Assembly (NCBI GenBank): GCA_902798745.1
Contig: CADBXM010000016.1
Coordinates: 1 to 36,280 of the forward strand
From: an uncultured Eubacteriales bacterium
Lineage (GTDB): Bacteria; Bacillota; Clostridia; Peptostreptococcales; Anaerovoracaceae
Direction of reading: 5' to 3'
DNA: 36,280 bases
A model generated the notes under the pieces. It made no database searches, was not told the DNA's origin, and saw only the letters and a program-made list of their open reading frames with translations. Below are positions 16,019 to 24,327 of this stretch, in pieces; position 1 is the stretch's first letter; each line of letters begins with the position of its first letter. A program made the translations under genes and the position numbers.

Positions 16019-18994
16019 ATGAAACGGGTATTTAAAAAGGGGGCTATGCAGATCCTGACGGCACTGCTGACTATGGCAGTTATTATTGGATTTGCACCGC
16101 GGATTGGGATGCCGGTCTATGCGGAAAGCAACGGCCTGTCTATGACGATGGGCGCCGGTGTGCTTGGACAGAATGTAAACACGCCCGATGCGCAGACCGT
16201 TTGGTATGCAGACAAGACATGGCGCGTGATTGGTTATGATTCCAAAGACACCTGGGCAAGTGAAGAAGATGTTGCTACATTACTGTCTGCGGTAAATCTT
16301 GAACAAACGCCGTTTAATGAGAACAACACCAGTAATGTTTACAGCACCAGTCTGCTCAAAGAGAAGGTCGATCAGATAACGGAGGATCTGACACCAGGAG
16401 AGAAAAAGGCGATAAGAACAAGGACCCTTGAGAGCGGTCCTTATGAAGGCCAGTTTACTAATTGCATTGCTGGGCCGGAGGTTCCTGACACTTGGATGTG
16501 GCCTCTTTCATCGAGGGAAGCAAATGATGTAAATAGAGAACTACGCAAGCCAGATCCTGAGCACCCATATTGGGAAAGCAGCTATTGGTGGCTTCGTTCA
16601 CCGGGAAGTATGAAGTCTGCTTTTTCACAAGTTGCTGAAAACGGGCTTCTTTATAGCAATATCATGCCTCTTCCAGGAAGTGCATGTGGAGTGCGTCCTG
16701 CTTTTTATCTGAATCTTGAATCTGTTCTTTTCACATCTGCTGCTGAAAACGGCAAGGTCACCGGTGAAGCAGGTGCTGACGCGCTTACCGAAGTAACAAA
16801 TGCAGCCGGAAGCGAATGGAAAGTAACAGTTCTGGATCCTGAAAGAAACTTTAAAATAACACAGTTGAATCAAGCGGGAAATGTTTTTACGGTAAACTAT
16901 TCAGGCGCCAAGATAGGAGCCAACGAATATATCTCCGCTGTTATACAAAACAGCAATGGTGACGTGACATATTATGGAAGGCTCAAGAATGTAACTTCAG
17001 ATGCTGACGCAAGCGGAGAGATCTCAATCAATACCGAAGGAAAGTTCAATGCCGGTGATACGATCTATGTTTTCAACGAACAGTGTAATGGAGACAAGAA
17101 AACGGATTATGCAAGCAAGCTTCAAGGGATCTATACCGTTACATTCTTAAATGGCTATGAAGAAGAACCAATTAAGTCGGAAATAGTTCTAGAGGGCAAG
17201 AATGCAACTGCTCCTGAAAATCCGACAAGAAAAGGATATTCATTCAAGGGCTGGGACAAGGATTTCAGCAATGTAACATCTAATTTGAACGTAACAGCAG
17301 AATGGGAGCTGGTGACTTATACAGTAACATTTGTAGACGACCTTGAGAACGTTTTTGATACACAGACTGTAGTTAGCGGCAATGCAGCTACTGCTCCGGA
17401 GGTTCCGGTAAGGTACGGATATACATTCAAGGGCTGGGACAAGGATTTCAGTAATGTTACAGGGGATTTGACAGTAACCGCAATATATGAGCCGATCAAG
17501 GTCACTTCCCTTAGATTCAGGAAAGTTCCTAGCGAAATCGATGAAGGCAAGGAAGCTGATATAACAGTTTCTATCGAGCCTGTAAAGGCGCTGGACAAAA
17601 GCTTAGAGTGGAGCAGCAGCGATACAGACGTCCTTACGGTCGACGAGAATGGCCATATCGAAGGACTCAAAGCAGGTAAGGCCACTGTGACGGTCAGAAC
17701 TAAAGACGGAAGCGATCTGAGCCGATCAAGAATTATTAAAGTCAATTGTGCTCACGATTGGGGTGGTTGGAGTCCGACCAAGCCGGCAACAGCAGAAGAA
17801 GCCGGCGAGGAGACTCGCGAATGCAGTAAATGCGGAGAAAAAGAAACAAGAGTTATCCCGATCGATCATGATCACGACCTGATCCTTGAAGAGACAGAGG
17901 CAACATGCACAAGCAGCGGGATGATGGCTCATTATAAATGCAGCAAATGCGAAGCACTGTTTAAGGATGCAGCCGGTACTGAAGTGACATCGGCCGGAGA
18001 GCTTAGGATCCCTCCAACAGGTCATATCGGTGGAGACCCAGTGAAAGAAGGCGATGAGACAGCTGCGACTTGTAGTTTGCCTGGAGGTTATAACCTGTAT
18101 ACCAGGTGTGAGAATTGTAATGCCGTACTTACGGTCGAGCGTTTTGAGATCCCAATTGATCCGGATGCGCATGTCTGGGGCGAGTGGAAGGTGATAACAC
18201 CGGCAACGACTTCAGCAGAAGGAGTAGAGACTCGCACTTGCAGTCTCTGCGATGAACAGGAGACCAGAGCAATTCCGAAGATCAAGCCTGAACCAACGCC
18301 TGCACCTGGAAGCGACCCTAATCAGAAGGGCGCAGACGGCACGGCAGTTGGGCCAGGAGCTTCAGCTGCTTGCGCAGACAAGGCCATCACTTCCATGAAG
18401 AGCGATAACGACCCTGCCGGTTCCAAGTTTGCTCCGCTCAAGCTCAAGAGCACCAAGCAGGGCAAGAACAGCGTAAAACTGGCCTGCACAAAAGCAAAGG
18501 GCGCTACCAGCTACGTCATTTACGGCAATGCCTGCGGCACTAAGAACAAGATGAAGAAGCTGACTACTGTAAAGACGAACAGCTACAACGTCAAGAAAAT
18601 CAGCAAGAAGCTCAAGAAGGGCACATATCACAAGTTCATCGTAGTTGCGCTGGATAAGAACAACAACGTAGTATCGACATCAAAACTGATCCACGTCGCG
18701 ACAACAGGCGGCAAGGTCGGCAACAACAAGAGCGTGACAGTCACGAAGAAGGTCGTGAACAAGGCGAAGAAGCTTAAGAAGGGCAAGACCCTGAAGCTGA
18801 AAGCCAAGGCTATCGCCAAGAGCAAGAAGCTCAAGGTGAAGAAGCACAAAGCAGTTCGCTACGAGTCGACCAATACCAAGATCGCAACCGTTTCAAATGC
18901 GGGCGTCGTGAAGGCCAAGAAGAAGGGCACATGCTACATCTATGCATACGCGCAGAACGGTGTGTCCAAGAAGATCAAGGTAACAGTAAAGTAG
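16019..18994 (+). CDS. Large modular secreted surface protein (DUF6273, InlB-type repeats, Big_2)
   Basis: A 991-aa exported protein without a visible LPXTG. After the signal peptide (about 1-35), a DUF6273-like domain (about 55-240) holds WRVIGYD, WWLRSPG and GVRPAFYLNL. Two Listeria-Bacteroides/InlB-B type repeats follow (about 371-430 and 432-493; both contain GYxFKGWDKDFSNVT), then a Big_2 Ig-like domain (about 494-575), two HxWGxW units with CSKCGEKETR and CSLCDEQETR Cys pairs flanking a third Cys-rich segment (about 577-765), a Pro-rich linker, and a Lys-rich Ig-like C-terminus (about 800-991) that may bind anionic wall polymers. GAGGAGG precedes the ATG. Probably an adhesin or wall-associated protein; partner unknown. 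Confidence 0.9.
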   Translation: MKRVFKKGAMQILTALLTMAVIIGFAPRIGMPVYAESNGLSMTMGAGVLGQNVNTPDAQTVWYADKTWRVIGYDSKDTWASEEDVATLLSAVNLEQTPFNENNTSNVYSTSLLKEKVDQITEDLTPGEKKAIRTRTLESGPYEGQFTNCIAGPEVPDTWMWPLSSREANDVNRELRKPDPEHPYWESSYWWLRSPGSMKSAFSQVAENGLLYSNIMPLPGSACGVRPAFYLNLESVLFTSAAENGKVTGEAGADALTEVTNAAGSEWKVTVLDPERNFKITQLNQAGNVFTVNYSGAKIGANEYISAVIQNSNGDVTYYGRLKNVTSDADASGEISINTEGKFNAGDTIYVFNEQCNGDKKTDYASKLQGIYTVTFLNGYEEEPIKSEIVLEGKNATAPENPTRKGYSFKGWDKDFSNVTSNLNVTAEWELVTYTVTFVDDLENVFDTQTVVSGNAATAPEVPVRYGYTFKGWDKDFSNVTGDLTVTAIYEPIKVTSLRFRKVPSEIDEGKEADITVSIEPVKALDKSLEWSSSDTDVLTVDENGHIEGLKAGKATVTVRTKDGSDLSRSRIIKVNCAHDWGGWSPTKPATAEEAGEETRECSKCGEKETRVIPIDHDHDLILEETEATCTSSGMMAHYKCSKCEALFKDAAGTEVTSAGELRIPPTGHIGGDPVKEGDETAATCSLPGGYNLYTRCENCNAVLTVERFEIPIDPDAHVWGEWKVITPATTSAEGVETRTCSLCDEQETRAIPKIKPEPTPAPGSDPNQKGADGTAVGPGASAACADKAITSMKSDNDPAGSKFAPLKLKSTKQGKNSVKLACTKAKGATSYVIYGNACGTKNKMKKLTTVKTNSYNVKKISKKLKKGTYHKFIVVALDKNNNVVSTSKLIHVATTGGKVGNNKSVTVTKKVVNKAKKLKKGKTLKLKAKAIAKSKKLKVKKHKAVRYESTNTKIATVSNAGVVKAKKKGTCYIYAYAQNGVSKKIKVTVK

Positions 18995-19017
18995 TGATGT
19001 GCTGTAATATGTAGCGA

Positions 19018-19050
19018 TATAAGGTTCATTTAAGGTAAATGCGCTTAAAT
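19018..19050 (+). promoter_or_regulatory. PmrA/OmpR-type box A upstream of the two-component genes
   Basis: TATAAG (19018-19023), GTTCA, TTTAAG (19029-19034): two six-base half-sites with 11-bp period. After 10 bp comes TTAAAT (19045-19050), a weak -10-like hexamer. It shares layout with boxes B (22357) and C (25122). It overlaps the start of a terminator hairpin. Confidence 0.4.
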
Positions 19051-19078
19051 TCAATTATTGGATCTAAGCGCATTTTTA
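19037..19078 (+). terminator. Terminator of the surface protein gene
   Basis: An 11-bp perfect stem (AAATGCGCTTA 19037-19047 with TAAGCGCATTT 19065-19075) followed by TT; about 45 bp after the stop. Confidence 0.8.
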
Positions 19079-19103
19079 CTTTTGCGCCCGGTAAGGGTAA
19101 AAT
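19075..19103 (+). promoter_or_regulatory. Promoter of the two-component operon
   Basis: TTTACT (19075-19080), a 17-bp spacer and TAAAAT (19098-19103), 40 bp before the response-regulator ATG. Confidence 0.5.
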
Positions 19104-19143
19104 GGTTTCAAATACAGTGATGGCATTGCCAAAAGGGGGGAAA

Positions 19144-19821
19144 ATGAGGATATTGCTCGCGGAAGACGAAAAAGCGCTGTCGAAAGCGCTCGTAAAGATC
19201 TTTGAGAACAGCAATTATTCGATAGACGCTGTCTTCGACGGACAGGAGGCTCTAGATTATCTAGAGGCAGGCAACTACGATGTTGCCGTGCTGGATATAA
19301 TGATGCCTAAAGTCGACGGCATCACTGTGCTGAAAAAGCTTCGCGCTTCGGGTTCAGACCTTCCTGTGTTGATGCTTACCGCGAAAGCTGAGATAGACGA
19401 CAAGGTGCTCGGTCTCGACAGCGGGGCCAACTACTATCTTACCAAGCCTTTCGATGCGAAGGAACTGCTGGCCGCCGTCAGGGCGATTACCCGCAGCGGC
19501 AATGAGGTGGACACCAAGCTCAGCTTCGGCAACATCACACTCGACAGAGCCGGTTTCGAGCTCTCGTCTCCTACCGGAAGCGTAAAGCTTGCGAATAAAG
19601 AGTTCCAGATGATGGAGCTTCTGATGGCGAAACCGGGCAATGTGATCTCAGTTGACACTTTCATGGATCACATCTGGGGATATGACACAGAGACCGAGAG
19701 CAACGTGGTGTGGGTATACATCTCGTATCTCAGGAAAAAACTCACGGCGCTCGGAGCGGACATCAAGATAAAGGCACTTAGGAATGCGGGCTACTCGCTC
19801 GTAAAGTCGGAGGAAAACTGA
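19144..19821 (+). CDS. OmpR/PhoB-family response regulator
   Basis: A 225-aa response regulator. The start at 19144 follows AGGGGGG and fits the family start RILLAEDE; an in-frame ATG 105 bp upstream lies inside the terminator and is rejected. The receiver has acidic pocket Glu7-Asp8, phospho-acceptor Asp51 (LDIMMP), Thr79 and Lys101 (LTKPFD). The C-terminal winged helix (about 125-220) includes KEFQMMELLMAKPGNVIS and VVWVYISYLRKKL, typical of OmpR-family regulators that bind direct repeats. The cognate kinase starts 33 bp downstream. Three direct-repeat boxes in this window are its likely sites (inference). Confidence 0.95.
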   Translation: MRILLAEDEKALSKALVKIFENSNYSIDAVFDGQEALDYLEAGNYDVAVLDIMMPKVDGITVLKKLRASGSDLPVLMLTAKAEIDDKVLGLDSGANYYLTKPFDAKELLAAVRAITRSGNEVDTKLSFGNITLDRAGFELSSPTGSVKLANKEFQMMELLMAKPGNVISVDTFMDHIWGYDTETESNVVWVYISYLRKKLTALGADIKIKALRNAGYSLVKSEEN

Positions 19822-19854
19822 TCCCTTAAAGCTGACACACAGGACAAAGACACA

Positions 19855-21297
19855 ATGATCAAGAAACTGAAAATCAGATTCATAGTGCTTGCCATGGCAT
19901 CGCTGGTGGTGCTGTTGTCACTGATAGTGGCGGGCATGAACATCGCAAACTACCGCAATGTGGTAAGCGATGCGGACAAAAGGATAGAGGTGCTCGAGGA
20001 GAACTCTTCCAGACTGCTTGATATGCGCAAAGATGCAGGCTCTGTTCCGCCGCCGGGTGTATTTGGAGAGCGTGAAGACGCCGACAACTTCGGTGAAGAA
20101 ATCGGAGATCTCGATGATCAATTCGACTCTGATTATGCGGAAGACGATATCGATGAGGGCGGACGCTATTTCGGCAGGAACGGTGATCGCGGGCCTTCGA
20201 TGTCTCGTGACGAGGCTGAAGAATCCAGGTTTTTCATGGTCACTCTGGGCAGCGATGACAGTGTCGAATGGACCAACGTAGATCGCATATCCTCCGTTGA
20301 CAGCGATGAAGCGGGAGAGATGGCGAAGCAGGCAGCTTCTTCCGGCGAAGATAAGGGCTTCATTGGCGACTTCAGATACTCGGTCGATGAAGGTGAAGAG
20401 GATGGAACCACTCGCGTTACTTTCCTCGACTGCGGCAGGACACTCGCCGATTTTCACGACTTCCTTAGAGCAAGCGTGCTGATGTCGCTCGCGGGATTGA
20501 TTGCTGTGTTCTTCGTGATCCTCTATTTCGCAGAGCGCATCGTGAAGCCGGTGGCTGAGAGCTACGACAAGCAGAAGCGCTTCATTACTGATGCCGGGCA
20601 TGAGATAAAGACTCCTCTCGCAATCATCAAAGCCAACATCGACCTTATGGACATGGAGCTCGATGGTGAGAACTTCGACAAGGGCGAGATAAAGGAAAGC
20701 CTCGGCGATATAAACGATCAGGTCGATAGGCTGACAGGTCTCACTAACGACCTCGTATACCTTTCACGCATGGAAGAAACGGAAGGTCAGCTCGTGATGA
20801 CCGAAGTGCCGGTATCTGACATAGTTGCAGAAACGGTCTCGACGTTCGAAACACTCGCGGCCGAAAAAGGACTGGCGATATGCCCGGATATCGAGCCGAT
20901 GATCTCCATACAGGGCAGCAGCAAAGAACTTGAGAAACTCGTATCCATATTGATGGAAAACGCGATAAAGTATTCGGAACCGCCGCGAGTCATAGACCTT
21001 AGGGAGGGCGAGGACGGCATGCCGGCCCCTCCTGAGATACGAGTGGACTTCCATAAGGAAGGTAGGAACGCTGTGCTCAAGGTGTCGAACAGGACCGAGA
21101 CCGAGCTCACCAACGAGTCACTTTCGCATGTGTTCGAGAGGTTCTACCGGGCAGACAGCTCCCGCAACTCACAGACAGGCGGGCACGGCATAGGACTCTC
21201 GATGGCAAGCGCTATCGTAAAAGCGCATGGCGGTGATATCTCCGCACGCACCACCGACGGTCACGACTTCATCGCAACTGCATTCCTGCCGCTATGA
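19855..21297 (+). CDS. Sensor histidine kinase with acidic extracytoplasmic loop
   Basis: A 480-aa membrane kinase. TM1 is at about 8-30 and TM2 at about 205-227. Between them lies an exported sensor region that is very acidic (residues 70-105 are mostly Asp/Glu/Gly) and contains an ExxE-type EAEE motif. The HisKA box carries His249 (DAGHEIKTPLAII); the ATPase domain has the N box MENAIKYSEPP and the G box GHGIGLSMASAIVKAHGG. An acidic loop with ExxE recalls PmrB, which senses Fe3+ and other cations, but the ligand here is not known. Ribosome binding is weak (AGGA). In an operon with the response regulator. Confidence 0.93.
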   Translation: MIKKLKIRFIVLAMASLVVLLSLIVAGMNIANYRNVVSDADKRIEVLEENSSRLLDMRKDAGSVPPPGVFGEREDADNFGEEIGDLDDQFDSDYAEDDIDEGGRYFGRNGDRGPSMSRDEAEESRFFMVTLGSDDSVEWTNVDRISSVDSDEAGEMAKQAASSGEDKGFIGDFRYSVDEGEEDGTTRVTFLDCGRTLADFHDFLRASVLMSLAGLIAVFFVILYFAERIVKPVAESYDKQKRFITDAGHEIKTPLAIIKANIDLMDMELDGENFDKGEIKESLGDINDQVDRLTGLTNDLVYLSRMEETEGQLVMTEVPVSDIVAETVSTFETLAAEKGLAICPDIEPMISIQGSSKELEKLVSILMENAIKYSEPPRVIDLREGEDGMPAPPEIRVDFHKEGRNAVLKVSNRTETELTNESLSHVFERFYRADSSRNSQTGGHGIGLSMASAIVKAHGGDISARTTDGHDFIATAFLPL

Positions 21298-21331
21298 GGT
21301 AATGAAATGAAACGGTTATGTGTTAGTAGCG

Positions 21332-21359
21332 TTGACTAAATTAAGGTACATGGTATAAT
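21332..21359 (+). promoter_or_regulatory. Promoter of the MntA/HepT pair
   Basis: TTGACT (21332-21337), a 16-bp spacer, and TATAAT (21354-21359) with a TG extended -10. The predicted start is near 21366. Confidence 0.65.
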
Positions 21360-21394
21360 TAACCTACAAGATGGATGATGTGAAGGTTAATTAT

Positions 21395-21979
21395 ATGAAC
21401 GACTTAGAAAAAGCAGTAATAAATGAATACCAGGCTTTAATGAAGAAAGAGAAGCTCCTAAGAGAAGATCTAAGTGAGCTTCCTTTTGGTTATTTGCAAA
21501 AGAAAACAATCAGTGGTAAAGAGTATTACTATCTTCAGCACCGTGAAGGGAAAAAAGTGAAGTCAGTATATGTTAAAAAAGAAGATTTGGAAGAGACAAG
21601 AGAAAAAGTTGAGAAGCGTAAAGAAATAGAAAAAGGGATAAAAGAAATAAAAAAACGCAAACAGGCGTTGGAAGGAATAATAGATAAGGATTTGCTGCAG
21701 GTGCTCGTAATAAAACAGGCCGTCCTTAAGGTAATAGCGGATTACGAGGGGATAAAGAAAGTGGTGCTTTTTGGCTCAAGAGCTGAGGGCCGATATAGAG
21801 ATGACAGTGATGTTGATTTGATGTTCGAATCAAGAGAATCGATGTCTCTGATGACTCAGGCTGAGATAAGGTTGAGACTTGAAGATGAACTCGGCCTAAA
21901 CGTTGACCTTGTCCATGGGCCGATAAAAGAGGATGCCTTCCTTGAGATCGACAGAGAGGTAGAGATTTATGCAGCATAG
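21395..21979 (+). CDS. mntA: MntA-type nucleotidyltransferase antitoxin with N-terminal extension
   Basis: Antitoxin of a HEPN/MNT toxin-antitoxin module; MntA enzymes inactivate HepT by adding AMP to a Tyr near its active site. The 194-aa start at 21395 is chosen because AAGG (21383-21386) precedes it; an ATG at 21371 lies about five bases from the predicted transcript start. The minimal nucleotidyltransferase motif G-S-x10-D-x-D is exact: Gly127, Ser128, Asp139, Asp141 (FGSRAEGRYRDDSDVD). Residues 1-95 are an extra domain resembling DUF6788 (GYLQKKTISGKEYYYLQHR, then a charged helix), absent from minimal MntA proteins. The gene is A/T-rich relative to neighbours, suggesting transfer. Confidence 0.88.
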   Translation: MNDLEKAVINEYQALMKKEKLLREDLSELPFGYLQKKTISGKEYYYLQHREGKKVKSVYVKKEDLEETREKVEKRKEIEKGIKEIKKRKQALEGIIDKDLLQVLVIKQAVLKVIADYEGIKKVVLFGSRAEGRYRDDSDVDLMFESRESMSLMTQAEIRLRLEDELGLNVDLVHGPIKEDAFLEIDREVEIYAA

Positions 21980-22298
21980 AGATGAAATAGTTATACAAAA
22001 GATCATTAAAGAAATAGATTTTGCGACTAACAGACTTAAGGGCATCTCCAATGACGACTTTATTGTTGATGATGATGCGCAACATGCAGTTGGAATGGCT
22101 GTTATAAACGTCGGAGAGTTGATAAAGCATATATCCGACAATCTACGGAAAGATAATCCGGGAATTCCCTGGAAAGAAGCTGCCGGGCTCAGAGACGTTG
22201 CTGCGCATTCTTACGACACAATACGAATGGATGACTTGTTTAGTACAGTGACCGATGATTTTCCAGTGCTGAGAGAGATGTTGGAAAAGCTTTTGTAA
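21969..22298 (+). CDS. hepT: HepT-type HEPN RNase toxin
   Basis: A 109-aa HEPN-domain toxin. The family motif R-x4-H-x-Y is exact: Arg75, His80, Tyr82 (RDVAAHSY); Arg and His form the RNase site and the Tyr is the usual AMPylation target. The length and all-helical pattern fit HepT (DUF86). It overlaps the antitoxin gene by 11 bp, indicating translational coupling. Antitoxin first, toxin second is the normal order. A terminator follows. Confidence 0.92.
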   Translation: MQHRDEIVIQKIIKEIDFATNRLKGISNDDFIVDDDAQHAVGMAVINVGELIKHISDNLRKDNPGIPWKEAAGLRDVAAHSYDTIRMDDLFSTVTDDFPVLREMLEKLL

Positions 22299-22327
22299 TT
22301 AGACTGGAAAACGTTACTTGGCGCATA

Positions 22328-22362
22328 TGCAAAAGACTTTCCGATCGGGAGGTCTTTTTTAG
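22328..22362 (+). terminator. Terminator of the toxin-antitoxin operon
   Basis: AAAGAC pairs with GTCTTT with an inner CC-GATC-GG, followed by TTTTTT. The T-tract overlaps the first half-site of box B. Confidence 0.65.
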
Positions 22363-22389
22363 TTTCATTTAAGTTACGCGGGCTATTAT
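22357..22389 (+). promoter_or_regulatory. PmrA/OmpR-type box B and -10 of the VTC gene
   Basis: TTTTAG (22357-22362), TTTCA, TTTAAG (22368-22373), then 10 bp and TATTAT (22384-22389). The -35 at normal spacing is poor (AGTTTC), which fits an activator-dependent promoter. The element ends 50 bp before the GTG start. Confidence 0.55.
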
Positions 22390-22423
22390 GTGAACTGTAA
22401 AGAGAAAGAAAGGAGAGCTCGCG

Positions 22424-23326
22424 GTGAAGTATCAGGCGGTTTTCAAAAGATATGAAATCAAATACGCTGTTACGGCGGCGCAGAAGGAGAAGATCATCGA
22501 GGCGATGAAGCCATATATGGTCATGGACAAATATGGAAAGTCGACTGTCAGGAATCTCTACTTCGACACGGATGACTTTGTGCTAGCCAGGCATTCCATC
22601 GCGAAGCCTGACTACAAAGAAAAGCTGCGCATAAGAAGCTACTCGAAGGCTGATTCCGAGAGCACGGTGTTTGTCGAACTGAAGCGCAAGTATGACGGCG
22701 TTGTATACAAGAGAAGGATAAGCCTGCCCGAGAAAGACGCGATGCGTTGGACTTCGGAATCAAAGGACAATGCGATCATGAACGAGCTCAGCAAGGAATC
22801 CCCGCAGGTCGCCGATGAGATCGGCTATTTCCTGGGTATGTACTCATGGCTTAAGCCTGTCATCTACCTTTCGTATGACCGCGAGGCTTACAGGATGAGA
22901 AACGGTATGAGCGCGACCGAAGGAGGCTCGGATTTCAGAGTGACTTTCGATTCGAACATTCGCTGCAGAGAGACCGATCTATCGCTTGCTTCTGACCCTT
23001 ACGGCAGATCCATCCTGGAGGACGGCATGTACCTGATGGAACTGAAGTGCTCGGGCAGCATCCCGCTCTGGCTTGCGAGGCTTCTCTCGGAAGAGCATAT
23101 ATACAAGACTTCGTTTTCGAAATACGGCACGGCGTATTGCCACTTCATGGACGAAACGCCGGCAGACAGATCGCATATGATAGCGGTCGAAGGAATCAGA
23201 GCAATAAGAACCAAGGGAGAAACAAGATCGATACATTCAGATTTCGGAAGATCGGAAAGAAACCGCGCGGCGGAAGGCGGCAGTCGTCGAAGGCTCGCGT
23301 TCCTTGGCCACAGAGCAACAGCTTGA
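22424..23326 (+). CDS. VTC-domain polyphosphate polymerase-like protein
   Basis: A 300-aa protein with the VTC/CYTH-like tunnel fold that makes polyphosphate in yeast Vtc4; bacterial members are annotated as polyphosphate polymerase-domain proteins. Visible conserved positions: FKRYEIKY near the start, NLYFDTDDF, EKLRIRSY, FVELKRKYDGVVYKRR, SYDREAY, RVTFDSNIR, LMELKC and the Lys of KTSFSKYG. The charged residues lining the tunnel are kept. Residues after about 255 are an unconserved Arg/Ser-rich tail. It starts with GTG after AGGAG (22411-22415). No membrane or SPX domain is present. The actual polymer has not been shown for such proteins. Confidence 0.85.
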   Translation: MKYQAVFKRYEIKYAVTAAQKEKIIEAMKPYMVMDKYGKSTVRNLYFDTDDFVLARHSIAKPDYKEKLRIRSYSKADSESTVFVELKRKYDGVVYKRRISLPEKDAMRWTSESKDNAIMNELSKESPQVADEIGYFLGMYSWLKPVIYLSYDREAYRMRNGMSATEGGSDFRVTFDSNIRCRETDLSLASDPYGRSILEDGMYLMELKCSGSIPLWLARLLSEEHIYKTSFSKYGTAYCHFMDETPADRSHMIAVEGIRAIRTKGETRSIHSDFGRSERNRAAEGGSRRRLAFLGHRATA

Positions 23327-23407
23327 TCGCATTAAGTTCTTAAGCAGGGTGCACTTTATTGAACAAAATAGCTTCTTCATAACAATTCCCTTAATATATA
23401 GAGAGAG

Positions 23408-23434
23408 GTCCGCGGAAACGCGGGCTTTTTTCTT
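23408..23434 (+). terminator. Terminator after the VTC gene
   Basis: GTCCGCG (23408-23414) pairs with CGCGGGC (23419-23425) around a GAAA tetraloop, followed by TTTTTTCTTT. Confidence 0.85.
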
Positions 23435-23495
23435 TGTGCTCGCAAACTGCTGTCGATACCAACCATTTGCGGGCGTTTTGCTCGTGTAAAAGTGG

Positions 23496-23523
23496 TTTCA
23501 GCCGAGTAAAAACGTGTTATACT
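23496..23523 (+). promoter_or_regulatory. azlC promoter, positioned for a leaderless mRNA
   Basis: TTTCAG (23496-23501) with 16-bp spacing to TATACT (23518-23523), preceded by an extended -10 TG. Six bases (TTTTGC) separate the -10 from the azlC ATG. No Shine-Dalgarno is present. Confidence 0.55.
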
Positions 23524-23529
23524 TTTTGC

Positions 23530-24327
23530 ATGGCTGAACTCAAGGAAAGCAGAAGCAAATTATATATCGAAGGCGTCAAGGCGGGTTTCCCGATCGGACT
23601 CGGGTATTTTGCTGTTGCTTTTTCTCTTGGTATCGCTGCCAGAGACTACGGCTTCACGGCGTTCCAGGGATTCATCTCGAGCCTGTTCACCTACGCTTCG
23701 GCAGGGCAGTACATAGGATTCTCGCTTTACGCGGCGAACGGTACGCTGCTTACGCTGATACTCCTGACCGCGATCACCAACCTCAGATACATATTGATGG
23801 GGTTTGCGCTCAACCAGAGGATGCCGGCCGGCACGAGCCTCGGCACTCGCATGCTGGTTGGCACATGCATCACGGATGAGATCTTCAGCGTTACGATTGC
23901 GAGGTCGGGTATACCGACTCCGTGGTATACCTTCGGAGCCCTCCTTACGGCGGCTCCGATGTGGGCGGCCGGCACTGCTGTCGGCATCAGTATGGGAAGC
24001 ATACTTCCGGATCGCATAGTCAGCGCGCTTTCGGTGGCGCTCTTTGGCATGTTCATCGCCAGCATCATACCGCCCGCAAAGAAGGATCGCGCCGTGGCAC
24101 TTGCGATAGCGGTCAGCTTTGCCTGTTCACTTGCATGCGAATACATTCCTTTTGTAAAGGATCTGTCTCAGGGCACCAGGCTCACCATTCTCGCGATAGG
24201 GATCTCCGCGTTGTTCGCGCTGCTGTTCCCGAGGGCCGATGAAGAGGACAAGATGCTCGAAGAGGCCGAAGGAGTAACATCGGGTGAGTCCAACGAAACA
24301 GACGGGGAGGTGCGTAATGAAGGTTAA
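23530..24327 (+). CDS. azlC: AzlC-family branched-chain amino acid exporter subunit
   Basis: Large subunit of the AzlCD (BrnFE-type) exporter for branched-chain amino acids and analogues. 265 aa from the chosen start; in-frame codons upstream overlap the promoter. Conserved N-terminus with FPIGLGYFAVAFSLGI, then AGQYIGFSLY, TAITNLRYILMGFAL and TDEIFSVT, all AzlC marks; about 7-8 hydrophobic segments, and an acidic tail after about residue 235. The last 11 bases overlap azlD. The operon continues to a methionine sulfoxide reductase. Substrate is inferred from the family. Confidence 0.9.
   Translation: MAELKESRSKLYIEGVKAGFPIGLGYFAVAFSLGIAARDYGFTAFQGFISSLFTYASAGQYIGFSLYAANGTLLTLILLTAITNLRYILMGFALNQRMPAGTSLGTRMLVGTCITDEIFSVTIARSGIPTPWYTFGALLTAAPMWAAGTAVGISMGSILPDRIVSALSVALFGMFIASIIPPAKKDRAVALAIAVSFACSLACEYIPFVKDLSQGTRLTILAIGISALFALLFPRADEEDKMLEEAEGVTSGESNETDGEVRNEG

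Noticed and set aside
17740-18290. Zinc-ribbon transcription factor domains in the surface protein
   Set aside because: The CxxC pairs lie in an exported protein between Ig-like repeats; they look like repeated extracellular modules.
19039-19143. N-terminal extension of the response regulator from an ATG at 19039
   Set aside because: The extension translates a terminator hairpin and promoter, while a strong Shine-Dalgarno and the family N-terminus support the start at 19144.
23332-23356. A fourth response-regulator box (ATTAAG, CTTAAG, then TTTATT)
   Set aside because: The half-site spacing is 8 bp instead of 11 and it lies after the VTC stop, with no gene starting directly downstream.
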